Positions 6,670 through 13,266 of a stretch of DNA of 16,264 nt are shown here, one piece after another. The stretch is taken from contig JBBQNZ010000101.1 in NCBI GenBank assembly GCA_038330415.1, positions 1 through 16,264 of the forward strand, in the 5' to 3' direction. Position 1 is the first letter of the stretch. Each line of letters opens with the position of its first letter. A model generated the notes under the pieces. It saw only the letters and a program-made list of their open reading frames with translations, ran no database searches and was not told the DNA's origin. Source of the DNA: Fodinibacter sp038330415 (GTDB lineage Bacteria; Actinomycetota; Actinomycetes; Actinomycetales; Dermatophilaceae). The translations under genes were made by a program, and so were the position numbers.

Positions 6670-6683
6670 CTACCTGCCGGTAG
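6670..6683 (+). promoter_or_regulatory. Inverted repeat CTACCTGCCGGTAG upstream of the malic enzyme gene
   Basis: The perfect 5-bp arms CTACC and GGTAG surround TGCC, 17 nt before the malic enzyme ATG at 6701. It could be an operator or a small 5' hairpin. It sits next to the weak ribosome binding site GGAAG (6686-6690). Assignment is by position only. Confidence 0.35.
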
Positions 6684-6700
6684 CCGGAAGAATCCCGGGT

Positions 6701-8110
6701 ATGCCGCCCGCGCCCTCCATCGCCAACTCCGTCACCGTCCGCCTGGTCCTCCCGGCCCGGGCGACCGCCGTCAGCGAGATGACCGGCGTCATCGAGGCGG
6801 CTGGGGGTGTGGTCACCGGGCTCGACGTCACGGCATCCGGGGCGAGCCAGATCCGCATCGACCTCACCATGCTCACCCACGACCCCGAGCACGCCGACAC
6901 GATCGTCGAGCGGATGCGCGAGGTCGAGGGCGTCGAGATCGGCCGGGTGAGCGACCGCACCTTCCTGCTGCACCTCGGCGGCAAGCTGTCGGTGGAGTCC
7001 AAGGTGCCGATCCGCTCGCGTGACGACCTGTCGATGATCTACACGCCGGGGGTCGCCCGAGTCTGCCTGGCCATCGCCGAGAACCCCGCGGACGCCCGGC
7101 GGCTGACCATCAAGCGCAACACCGTGGCGGTGGTCACCGACGGCACGGCGGTGCTCGGGCTGGGCGACATCGGGCCGCTCGCGGCGCTTCCGGTCATGGA
7201 GGGCAAGGCCGCCCTGTTCAAGCGGTTCGCCGACATCGACGCCTTCCCGATCTGCCTCGACACCACCGACACCGAGGAGATCATCCGCACGGTGAAGGCG
7301 ATCTCGCCGGCGTTCGCGGGCATCAACCTCGAGGACATCTCCGCCCCACGCTGCTTCGAGATCGAGGCCCGGCTGCGCGAGGAGCTCGACATCCCGGTCT
7401 TCCACGACGACCAGCACGGCACGGCCATCGTGGCGCTCGCCGCCCTGCGCAACGCCCTGCGTGTGGTGGGCAAGCGGCTCGAGGACGTGCGGCTGGTGAT
7501 GAGTGGTGCCGGGGCCGCGGGCACGGCCATCCTCAAGCTGTTCCTGGCGGCCGGTGCGCAGCACGTCGTCGTGGCCGACGTCGACGGGGTGGTGCACCGC
7601 GGGCGCCCCGACGTGCTCTCGGGCGAGCACCCGAACCACGCGTGGATCGCCGAGCACACCAACCCCGACGGCATGACCGGCACCCTCTCGCAGGCGATGC
7701 GCGGTGCCGACGTCTTCCTCGGTGTCTCCGCGCCGAACATCCTCACCGAGGACGACGTGGCCTCGATGGCGCCGGACAGCATCGTGTTCGCGATGGCCAA
7801 CCCGGTGCCCGAGGTCGACCCGGACATCGCGGCCCGGCACGCCGCCGTGGTGGCCACCGGCCGCTCGGACTTCGCGAACCAGATCAACAACGTGCTCGTC
7901 TTCCCCGGCGTGTTCCGCGGGCTGATCGACTCCGGTGTCTCGCACGTCAGCACCGACGTGCTCCTCGCCGCCGCCGACGCCCTGGCCGACGTGGTGCACG
8001 ACGACGAGCGCAACGCCACCTACATCATCCCGAGCGTGTTCCACCCCGACGTCAGCCACGTCGTCGCCGAGGCGGTCCGGGCCGCGGTGGCCGCCCGCGA
8101 GCCGGCGTGA
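6701..8110 (+). CDS. ACT-domain NAD(P)-dependent malic enzyme
   Basis: The 469-residue enzyme decarboxylates malate to pyruvate with reduction of NAD(P). Residues about 8-90 form an ACT regulatory domain (VTVRLVLPARATAVSEMTGV; MREVEGVEIGRVSDRTF). The malic domain follows, with YTPGVA (catalytic Y114), PVMEGKAALFK (catalytic K169), the metal-binding NLEDI (E211-D212) and FHDDQHGTA. The Rossmann domain starts MSGAGAAGTAI (268-277), and NQINNVLVFPG lies near 393-403. It lacks the C-terminal phosphotransacetylase domain of MaeB-type fusions. ATG 6701 has GGAAG 10 nt upstream; the frame is open farther upstream but that part overlaps the SIMPL gene. The ACT domain suggests allosteric control by an amino acid or similar small ligand. 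The VanZ-like gene overlaps its stop, giving a two-gene operon. Confidence 0.95.
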   Translation: MPPAPSIANSVTVRLVLPARATAVSEMTGVIEAAGGVVTGLDVTASGASQIRIDLTMLTHDPEHADTIVERMREVEGVEIGRVSDRTFLLHLGGKLSVESKVPIRSRDDLSMIYTPGVARVCLAIAENPADARRLTIKRNTVAVVTDGTAVLGLGDIGPLAALPVMEGKAALFKRFADIDAFPICLDTTDTEEIIRTVKAISPAFAGINLEDISAPRCFEIEARLREELDIPVFHDDQHGTAIVALAALRNALRVVGKRLEDVRLVMSGAGAAGTAILKLFLAAGAQHVVVADVDGVVHRGRPDVLSGEHPNHAWIAEHTNPDGMTGTLSQAMRGADVFLGVSAPNILTEDDVASMAPDSIVFAMANPVPEVDPDIAARHAAVVATGRSDFANQINNVLVFPGVFRGLIDSGVSHVSTDVLLAAADALADVVHDDERNATYIIPSVFHPDVSHVVAEAVRAAVAAREPA

Positions 8111-8523
8111 GCCGGGTGGGTGAGGCGGCGCCCTCGACGTCCTCCCCCGCGGGCCGAGCCGGGCGACCGGTGGCGATCGGGCTGCTGGTGCTCGCCGTGG
8201 CGGTGCAGCTCGTCGTGCTCTACTCGCCGGATGGTGGAGGGCCGGCGCTGTTCCCGCAGGCCGACAAGGTGGTGCACCTGCTGGTGTTCTTCGTGCCGGT
8301 GGCCCTCGCGGTCGTCGCCGGGTTCCGTCGTCGGGTCGTCGCGGCGGTCTTCGCGACCCAGGCGGTGCTCAGCGAGGTGGTGCAGGCGACGCTCCTGCCG
8401 CACCGCTCCGGCGACGTGCTGGATGCACTCGCCGACCTGACCGGCGTGGCTCTCGGCGTGCTGGTCGGCACGGCGGTGCTGCGGATGCTCGCGTCCCGGG
8501 CCGGGGGGCGGCCCGCGGCCTGA
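8107..8523 (+). CDS. VanZ-like membrane protein
   Basis: This 138-residue protein starts at GTG 8107, which overlaps the malic enzyme TGA as GTGA, indicating coupled translation. After a polar N-terminus it has a hydrophobic segment at 22-40, then ADKVVHLLVFFVPVAL, AAVFATQAVLSEVVQATL, and RSGDVLDALADLTGVALGVLVG. The 'DK..H...F', 'E..Q' and 'R..D..D...N/T..G' residues are the VanZ-family pattern, named after the teicoplanin-resistance protein but mostly of unknown function. A resistance role should not be assumed. A second in-frame GTG at 8116 is possible. Pairing with malic enzyme is probably transcriptional only. Confidence 0.75.
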   Translation: MSRVGEAAPSTSSPAGRAGRPVAIGLLVLAVAVQLVVLYSPDGGGPALFPQADKVVHLLVFFVPVALAVVAGFRRRVVAAVFATQAVLSEVVQATLLPHRSGDVLDALADLTGVALGVLVGTAVLRMLASRAGGRPAA

Positions 8524-8582
8524 GCCGGTCGTCCGTGGTGGGGGGGCGTCCCGCGGTGGTCGGGGTGACGCCTGGCCGCTGG

Positions 8583-8588
8583 TAGACT
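8583..8588 (+). promoter_or_regulatory. -10 box TAGACT for the DEAD-box helicase gene
   Basis: TAGACT followed by CG is identical to the -10 box of the DUF3039 gene at 11948. A good -35 is not seen. A start near 8595 would give a leader of roughly 230 nt before the ATG at 8824. The short gap 8524-8582 holds nothing else recognisable. Confidence 0.5.
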
Positions 8589-8594
8589 CGGCGG

Positions 8595-8823
8595 TCCACC
8601 GAGGTGCTCGGGCGCATGGCCGCGTCCGCCGGATTCGCAGAGTGCGACGCCGCCCCCATCCCACCCGGTGCGCCGGTGACACCCAGGTCGAACCGGCCCC
8701 ACGGACCCACGGTCGTCCCGACCACCACGTCCGAGGCTCGTCTTGTTCCGCCGCGTTCGCCATCGGCTCGAAGACGTGTCTGCCTACGTCCGAACCGATG
8801 ACGAAACACAGGTGATCACACCC
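8595..8823 (+). promoter_or_regulatory. Long structured 5' leader of the helicase mRNA
   Basis: This 229-nt stretch has no plausible gene and several hairpins: TCGCA/TGCGA at 8635-8647, CGTCTT/AAGACG at 8739-8744 and 8771-8776, and CATCGG/CCGATG at 8761-8766 and 8795-8800 topped by GACGT/ACGTC at 8773-8777 and 8786-8790. The last two structures compete for 8773-8776. The ribosome binding site AGGTGA (8810-8815) follows 10 nt after the second one. Long leaders are known on cold-shock RNA helicase genes, so temperature or autoregulation is plausible but not shown. Confidence 0.45.
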
Positions 8824-11295
8824 ATGCCCAAGAAGGCACCCGGGCCGAAGAAGGCCCGCTGGACCGCTGCCCAGAAGAACGAGGCCAGCAAGGCTCCGAA
8901 GAAGGCGCACCACCGCGGCCAGCCCGACGGCCCCAAGACCGCCCCCAAGCGCTCGGCCCGGCCCGACTCCGCCGACGGCCACACCAAGCGCCCGCGCGCC
9001 GAGCGCTCGCCGCGCTGGGACCGCGAGGACCCGCGCCGCAGCAGCGAGTCGCGTGGCACTGACACCCGGGGTTCGAGGTATTCCGCTGGTCCGTCCGACC
9101 GCAGTTACACCTCCAACCGCGACGACAACCGGGGGTCGAGGTATTCCTCTGCCCCCACGGATCGGGGAAACACCTCGAACCGCAGCACCTCCACTTCCTC
9201 GAACCGGGCTGACCGGAACGACCGACCGAAGCGCTGGGTCTCGGACTCGCGCGAGGAGCGACACGTGCACCGTCCCCATGACGAGCGACCCCGTCTCGAG
9301 CGCGGTGAGCGCCCGGTGCGCGACCGCGCCCCGAGGGTCGCCGACCCCGTCCGCCGCGACCGCCACGAGGGCCGGCGCGCCGACTCGACCAGCGACCGCG
9401 GTGGCTACCAGGGCCGCGACGACCGCTCGACGGGTGGTTACCAGGGTCGCAGCGACCGGGGCACCAGCGGCGGCTACCAGGGCCAGAAGCGTGACGACCG
9501 GTCCACCGGTGGTTACCAGGGCCGTGACGACCGCTCGTCGGGTGGCTACCAGGGTCGCAGCGACCGTGGCACCAGCGGCGGCTACCAGGGCCAGAAGCGT
9601 GACGACCGATCCACCGGTGGTTACCAGGGCCGTGACGACCGCTCGACGGGTGGTTACCAGGGCCGCAGCGACCGTGGCACCAGCGGCGGCTACCAGGGCC
9701 AGAAGCGTGATGACCGGTCCACCGGTGGTTACCAGGGCCGCAGCGACCGGGGCACCTCTGGTGGCTACCAGGGTCGTTCCGACCGGGGCACCTCTGGTGG
9801 CTACCAGGGCCGCGACGACCGCAGCGGCTACCGCGGTGGCGCACCCGCCGGCGACGGCCCGGTGAGCTTCGAGGAGGCCGAGGCGCAGCGTGCCGAGGCC
9901 GACAACTGGACCCACTACTCCTCGCACAAGGGTGAGGCCCAGGAGGTGACCGAGGACAACGGCTTCGCCGCCCTCGGTGTGCCCGAGCGCCTCGTCGAGC
10001 GGCTGGCCCGCGACGGCATCACCGAGCCGTTCCCGATCCAGGAGGCGACGATCCCCGACGCCATCGCGGGTCGCGACGTGCTCGGCCGTGGCCGCACCGG
10101 CTCCGGCAAGACGCTGGCCTTCGGCCTGGCGATGATCACCCGGCTCGCCGACGGCACCCGCCCGGAGAGCAAGCGCCCGCGCTCGCTCATCCTGGTGCCG
10201 ACCCGTGAGCTCGCCATGCAGGTGAGCGACGCGCTCGAGCCGTTCGTGCACGTCACCGGCCTGCGCCACAAGCTCGTTGCCGGCGGCCTGTCCTACGAGC
10301 CGCAGATCAAGGCGCTCAACAAGGGCATCGACATCCTCGTCGCCACCCCGGGCCGGCTCGCCGACCTGATGGACCGCGGCGCGGTCGAGCTCGGCGGCGT
10401 GCAGATCGCGGTGCTCGACGAGGCAGACCACATGGCCGACATGGGCTTCCTGCCCGAGGTCACCGCGATCCTCGACGAGATCCCCGCGGGCGGTCAGCGG
10501 CTGCTCTTCTCGGCGACCCTCGACAAGGGCATCGACACCCTGGTCGACCGCTACCTCGTGGACCCGGTCTCCCACTCCACCGACGAGGCCCAGGCGTCCA
10601 TCACGACGATGAGTCACCACGTGCTGCTCATCGACCCGCAGGACAAGAAGGCCCTCACCGCCGAGCTGGCCGGCCGCGGTGGGCGCGTCATCGTCTTCGC
10701 CCGCACCCAGCTGGGCACCGACCGCATCGCCGGCGAGCTGCGCGAGCGCGGTGTGTTCGCGGCATCCCTGCACGGTGGCCTCTCGCAGGCCGTGCGCAAC
10801 CGGGTGCTCGGCGCCTTTCGCGACGGCTCGATGAACGTGCTCGTGGCGACCGACGTCGCGGCGCGCGGCATCCACGTCGACGACGTCGGCATGGTCGTGC
10901 AGGTCGACCCGCCTACCGACCACAAGGACTACCTCCACCGTGCCGGTCGCACCGCGCGCGCCGGTGAGAAGGGTGCGGTCGTGATGATCGCCCTGCCGCA
11001 CCAGAAGAAGATGGTGACTCGCATCGTCGAGGGGGCCGGCGCCGACGCGCTGACCGCCAAGGTCGCCCCGGGAGACTCCGTCGTCCAGGCCCTCGGTGGC
11101 CGCACGCCGAGCGGCGTCCCCGTGCCGGATGCCGTGTGGCGCCCGGTGCTCGAGGGCGGCAAGAACGCTGGTCGCCGGGGCGGCAGCCGACCGGGCGGTC
11201 GCCCCGCCAGCCGTGGTCACGGCTCGTTCGGTGGCGGACGTCCCCGCCAGGGGTCCGGGCGCACCGGCGGCTACCGGGGCAGAATGGACGGGTGA
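8824..11295 (+). CDS. DEAD-box ATP-dependent RNA helicase with a long repeat-rich disordered N-terminus
   Basis: The 823-residue protein unwinds or remodels RNA, probably in ribosome assembly or RNA decay. Residues 1-340 are low-complexity and basic: KKAPGPKK-type lysine stretches, two RGSRYS..P.DR..TSNR copies, then twelve GGYQG units (from 193). The helicase core has the Q motif (FPIQEATIPDAI), motif I GRTGSGKT (423-430), Ia PTRELAMQ, Ib TPGRL, II DEAD (532-535), III SAT, IV VIVFART, V ATDVAARG and VI HRAGRTARAG. The tail is RGG-rich (GGYRGRMDG end). ATG 8824 was chosen because AGGTGA lies 8 nt upstream; in-frame TTG 8743 and GTG 8812 are less likely. The RGG-like ends are typical of RNA binding and condensate formation. 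yqgE overlaps the stop codon. Confidence 0.95.
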   Translation: MPKKAPGPKKARWTAAQKNEASKAPKKAHHRGQPDGPKTAPKRSARPDSADGHTKRPRAERSPRWDREDPRRSSESRGTDTRGSRYSAGPSDRSYTSNRDDNRGSRYSSAPTDRGNTSNRSTSTSSNRADRNDRPKRWVSDSREERHVHRPHDERPRLERGERPVRDRAPRVADPVRRDRHEGRRADSTSDRGGYQGRDDRSTGGYQGRSDRGTSGGYQGQKRDDRSTGGYQGRDDRSSGGYQGRSDRGTSGGYQGQKRDDRSTGGYQGRDDRSTGGYQGRSDRGTSGGYQGQKRDDRSTGGYQGRSDRGTSGGYQGRSDRGTSGGYQGRDDRSGYRGGAPAGDGPVSFEEAEAQRAEADNWTHYSSHKGEAQEVTEDNGFAALGVPERLVERLARDGITEPFPIQEATIPDAIAGRDVLGRGRTGSGKTLAFGLAMITRLADGTRPESKRPRSLILVPTRELAMQVSDALEPFVHVTGLRHKLVAGGLSYEPQIKALNKGIDILVATPGRLADLMDRGAVELGGVQIAVLDEADHMADMGFLPEVTAILDEIPAGGQRLLFSATLDKGIDTLVDRYLVDPVSHSTDEAQASITTMSHHVLLIDPQDKKALTAELAGRGGRVIVFARTQLGTDRIAGELRERGVFAASLHGGLSQAVRNRVLGAFRDGSMNVLVATDVAARGIHVDDVGMVVQVDPPTDHKDYLHRAGRTARAGEKGAVVMIALPHQKKMVTRIVEGAGADALTAKVAPGDSVVQALGGRTPSGVPVPDAVWRPVLEGGKNAGRRGGSRPGGRPASRGHGSFGGGRPRQGSGRTGGYRGRMDG
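9400..9840 (+). repeat. In-frame tandem repeats coding GGYQG units (3 x 108 bp plus 36-bp units)
   Basis: Three perfect-length 108-bp units start at 9400, 9508 and 9616. Each codes GGYQGRDDRST, GGYQGRSDRGTS and GGYQGQKRDDRST (11 + 12 + 13 residues). Two 36-bp units follow at 9724 and 9760, then a final GGYQGRDDRS-GYRGG to 9840. Units 1 and 2 differ at 6 of 108 bases, units 2 and 3 at 5, and only one change in each comparison alters the protein (T/S). All periods are multiples of 3, so copy-number changes would keep the frame. Confidence 0.97.
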
Positions 11296-11852
11296 GCCAG
11301 ACCCACACGACCGGGCAGCTCCTCATCGCGACCCCGCTGATCGAGGAGGGCGTCTTCCGGCGCAGTGTGGTGCTGGTGCTGCACCACGACGACGACGGCG
11401 CGCAGGGGCTGGTGCTCAACCGCCCCATCGACGCCGACGTCGACGCGGTGCTGCCCGGCTGGGAGGAGCACGCGACCCGGCCCGCCAAGGTCTTCCAGGG
11501 CGGGCCGGTGCAGCTCGACTCGGCGCTCGGGCTGGTGGCCGTGCCCGGCGACTCGCCCGAGCCGACCGGGGTGCGCCGCCTGTTCGGGGCGGTGGCGCTG
11601 GTCGACCTCGACACCCCGCCGACGCTGGTGGTGCCGGAGGTCGCGGGGCTGCGCATCTTCGCCGGGTACGCCGGCTGGTCACCCGGCCAGCTCGAGGGCG
11701 AGATCACCACCGGCTCGTGGTTCGTCGTGCCCAGCGAGAACGGCGACGTGTTCACCGGCGAGCCCGACGAGCTGTGGCGGCGGGTGCTGCGCCGCCAGCC
11801 CGACCCCCTTCGCTGGGTCGCCTGGTTCCCGAGCGACCCGTCGCTCAACTGA
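11292..11852 (+). CDS. yqgE: YqgE/AlgH (UPF0301) family protein
   Basis: The 186-residue protein starts at GTG 11292, overlapping the helicase TGA as GTGA. It matches the family from the first residues: TGQLLIATPLIEEGVFRRSVVLVLHHDDDGAQGLVLNRP (7-45), then KVFQGGPVQ, RIFAGYAGWSPGQLEGEI and a final WRRVLRRQPDPLRWVAWFPSDPSLN. Length is normal. The biochemical role is not established; AlgH was first described as affecting alginate production in Pseudomonas. No cofactor motif is visible. It should be co-transcribed with the helicase, and a long palindrome begins just after its stop. Confidence 0.92.
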   Translation: MSQTHTTGQLLIATPLIEEGVFRRSVVLVLHHDDDGAQGLVLNRPIDADVDAVLPGWEEHATRPAKVFQGGPVQLDSALGLVAVPGDSPEPTGVRRLFGAVALVDLDTPPTLVVPEVAGLRIFAGYAGWSPGQLEGEITTGSWFVVPSENGDVFTGEPDELWRRVLRRQPDPLRWVAWFPSDPSLN

Positions 11853-11854
11853 TT

Positions 11855-11931
11855 CCCGACCTTCCCTGCCAGCAGCCGCCGACACGCCGCGAGGCGGCGG
11901 CGGTTCGCGGCTGCTGGCAGGAAGAGTCGGG
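11855..11931. repeat. Palindromic element 1 (77 bp, 25-bp arms)
   Basis: The arms 11855-11879 and 11907-11931 pair at 22 of 25 positions and begin and end CCCGAC/GTCGGG. An inner hairpin CGCCGC/GCGGCG sits at 11885-11899. It starts 2 nt after the yqgE stop and its right arm reaches the -35 region of the DUF3039 promoter. Its reverse complement aligns with element 2 (12441-12518). It could terminate the helicase-yqgE transcript, but no U-tract follows. Origin as a REP or miniature transposable element is inference. Confidence 0.8.
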
Positions 11932-11947
11932 CTGTCGCGCGGCGGCA

Positions 11948-11953
11948 TAGACT
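11948..11953 (+). promoter_or_regulatory. -10 box TAGACT for a leaderless DUF3039 transcript
   Basis: TAGACT lies 6 nt before the ATG at 11960, so the mRNA should begin at or very near the start codon. No Shine-Dalgarno is present, which agrees. The -35 position falls in the right arm of palindromic element 1. Confidence 0.65.
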
Positions 11954-11959
11954 CGCGGG

Positions 11960-12262
11960 ATGAGCGAGACGATGCCGCCGCTGGACGACCCGAACGCCCC
12001 CCAGCGGCAGCCGCAGACCCAGACGGCCGTGCTCGAGCGCACCGAGACGGTGCCCGAGGTGGCCGAGCCCGGCGACCACGAGCGCTTCTCGCACTACGTG
12101 CGCAAGGAGAAGATCCTCGAGAGCGCCCTGTCGGGGGAGCCGGTCACCGCGCTGTGCGGCAAGGTCTGGGTGCCCGGGCGCGACCCGGAGAAGTTCCCGG
12201 TCTGCCCCACCTGCCGGGAGATCTACCAGGGGCTGCGCGCGCCGCAGGACGGCGGCGAGTAG
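11960..12262 (+). CDS. DUF3039 family protein
   Basis: The 100-residue protein has a proline/glutamine-rich start (residues 1-35) and a conserved core: DHERFSHYVRKEKILESALSGEPVTALCGKVWVPGRDPEKFPVCPTCREIYQGL (about 39-92). This is the actinobacterial DUF3039 pattern. C66, C82 and C85 in 'ALCGK' and 'CPTC' look like part of a zinc site; only three cysteines are present, so a histidine would have to complete it. Function is unknown. It has its own leaderless promoter and lies between two related palindromic elements. The first 41-bp tandem repeat unit begins at its last codons. Confidence 0.88.
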   Translation: MSETMPPLDDPNAPQRQPQTQTAVLERTETVPEVAEPGDHERFSHYVRKEKILESALSGEPVTALCGKVWVPGRDPEKFPVCPTCREIYQGLRAPQDGGE

Positions 12263-12379
12263 CCGCAGCGAGTCCGGCTGCCGTGGGTGGTCGCGGCAAG
12301 TAGCCGCAGCGAGTCCGGCTGCCGTGGGTGGTCGCGGCGAGTAGCCGCAGCGAGTCCGGCTGCCGTTGGTGGTCGCGGC
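12257..12379 (+). repeat. 41-bp tandem repeat, three copies
   Basis: Units start at 12257, 12298 and 12339 with a truncated fourth at 12380 (GAGTAGGCG). Copies 1 and 2 differ at their first base, and copy 3 differs from copy 1 at one base (T at 12366 or so). Each unit can form AGCCG/CGGCT around a 9-nt loop. The first unit covers the final codon and stop of the DUF3039 gene; since 41 is not a multiple of 3, the repeat is not coding. It is a candidate variable-number tandem repeat. Confidence 0.95.
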
Positions 12380-12440
12380 GAGTAGGCGAAGCCAGCCCGC
12401 CGGTTGGGGGCCCGGCATCCTCGTCGCGGGTACCGAGCTC

Positions 12441-12518
12441 CCCGACTTTTTCTCCGAGCAGCCGCGCGAACCGCCGCTCCAGCGGCGGGTCGCGCTGCGC
12501 CTCACCTACACAGTCGGG
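12441..12518. repeat. Palindromic element 2 (78 bp), related to element 1
   Basis: Outer 7-bp arms CCCGACT (12441-12447) and AGTCGGG (12512-12518) enclose a strong inner hairpin, 12464-12477 pairing with 12482-12495 at 13 of 14 positions around a 4-nt loop. Its first 25 bases match the reverse complement of element 1 at 21 positions, and after a 2-nt insertion the next 10 match exactly. The right arm has diverged, so the long outer stem is lost. The surrounding gap 12263-12586 holds this element, the 41-bp repeats and no gene. Confidence 0.7.
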
Positions 12519-12586
12519 ACGAGGCCGGGGCGGCCACCCCCTGATCGCACGCTCCCGACTGCGGCCGGGGATGTGAGGATCGGGTC

Positions 12587-13243
12587 ATGACGACGCAGAC
12601 CCTGCTCGACCGGCTGGCCCGGCTCTCGACCACCAGTCTGGTCGACGCCTCGCCCACGCTGCGCATCCTCCCCTCCCGCCTGCGCCCGGTCGTGGCCGGC
12701 CGTCACGTCGTGGGGCGGGTCCTCACGGCCCGCGCCAACCGCGACCTGATGTCCGTCATCCACGCCCTGCGCGAGTCGGGGCCGGGCGACGTGCTCGTCG
12801 TCGACGCCGGTGGGGACGACCGCGCCGTCGCGGGCGAGCTGTTCGGCACCGAGGCGCAGCGCCGCGGGCTGGCCGGCCTCGTCATCCTCGGTCGGTCCCG
12901 CGACACCGCCACGCTCGCCGGGCTGGCGCTGCCGGTCTGGTCGACCGGGTTCGCACCCAACGCCTATCCCGCCAAGGAGCTGCCCGAGACCGGGGTGGTG
13001 CTCTCGCTCGACGGGGTCACGGTGTCTCCCGGGGAGCTGCTGGTGGGGGACGACGACGGGCTCGTGGTGGGCACCGATGCCGAGCTCGCGGCGGCCGTCG
13101 ACGGTGCGGAGGCGATCGAGTCCAGGGAGAAGGGCCTGCAGTCGCGGATGCTCGGCGGCGCCTCGCTGTTCGACGTCATGAACTACGACGAGCACCTCGC
13201 CGCCCTGCGCGACGGGCGCCCCGGCGGCCTGGCCTTCGGCTGA
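12587..13243 (+). CDS. RraA/HMG-aldolase-fold protein (possible class II 2-oxo-acid aldolase or decarboxylase)
   Basis: The 218-residue product belongs to the RraA fold. Key parts are LSTTSLVDA near the start, GDVLVVDAGGDDRAVAGELFGTEAQRRGLAGLVI (67-100) and GRSRD (102-106), where R105 and D106 correspond to the catalytic arginine and the metal-binding aspartate of 4-hydroxy-4-methyl-2-oxoglutarate aldolases. The length is nearer to those aldolases than to the ~160-residue RNase E inhibitor RraA. Such enzymes cleave 4-hydroxy-2-oxo acids to pyruvate and often decarboxylate oxaloacetate. ATG 12587 has GAGG at a normal distance. An aminotransferase follows 23 nt downstream, so an enzymatic role fits better than RNase regulation. 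The substrate is unknown. Confidence 0.8.
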   Translation: MTTQTLLDRLARLSTTSLVDASPTLRILPSRLRPVVAGRHVVGRVLTARANRDLMSVIHALRESGPGDVLVVDAGGDDRAVAGELFGTEAQRRGLAGLVILGRSRDTATLAGLALPVWSTGFAPNAYPAKELPETGVVLSLDGVTVSPGELLVGDDDGLVVGTDAELAAAVDGAEAIESREKGLQSRMLGGASLFDVMNYDEHLAALRDGRPGGLAFG

Positions 13244-13266
13244 ACGGTGACCCCAGGAGGTTCGAC

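Noticed and set aside
8107..8523. VanZ-like gene as a glycopeptide-resistance determinant
   Set aside because: No vanHAX or related genes are nearby; VanZ-like proteins are widespread without a resistance role.
8743..8823. Earlier helicase start at TTG 8743
   Set aside because: It would place 27 codons through the leader hairpins and the ribosome binding site AGGTGA, which is well spaced for ATG 8824.
8020..11220. A 1066-codon open frame on the minus strand opposite the helicase gene
   Set aside because: Its product is low-complexity (valine/alanine/threonine repeats mirrored from the repeat tract) with no domain, while the plus strand has a complete DEAD-box helicase and the end of malic enzyme. 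It is a high-GC shadow.
12257..12379. Possible CRISPR array
   Set aside because: The 41-bp units are directly adjacent with no spacers, and no cas gene is present.
12884..12904. Leucine (L101) where many RraA-fold proteins have aspartate in 'VIDG..RD'
   Set aside because: This position varies in the family, and the functional arginine and aspartate (R105, D106) are kept, so it is not evidence of loss of function.
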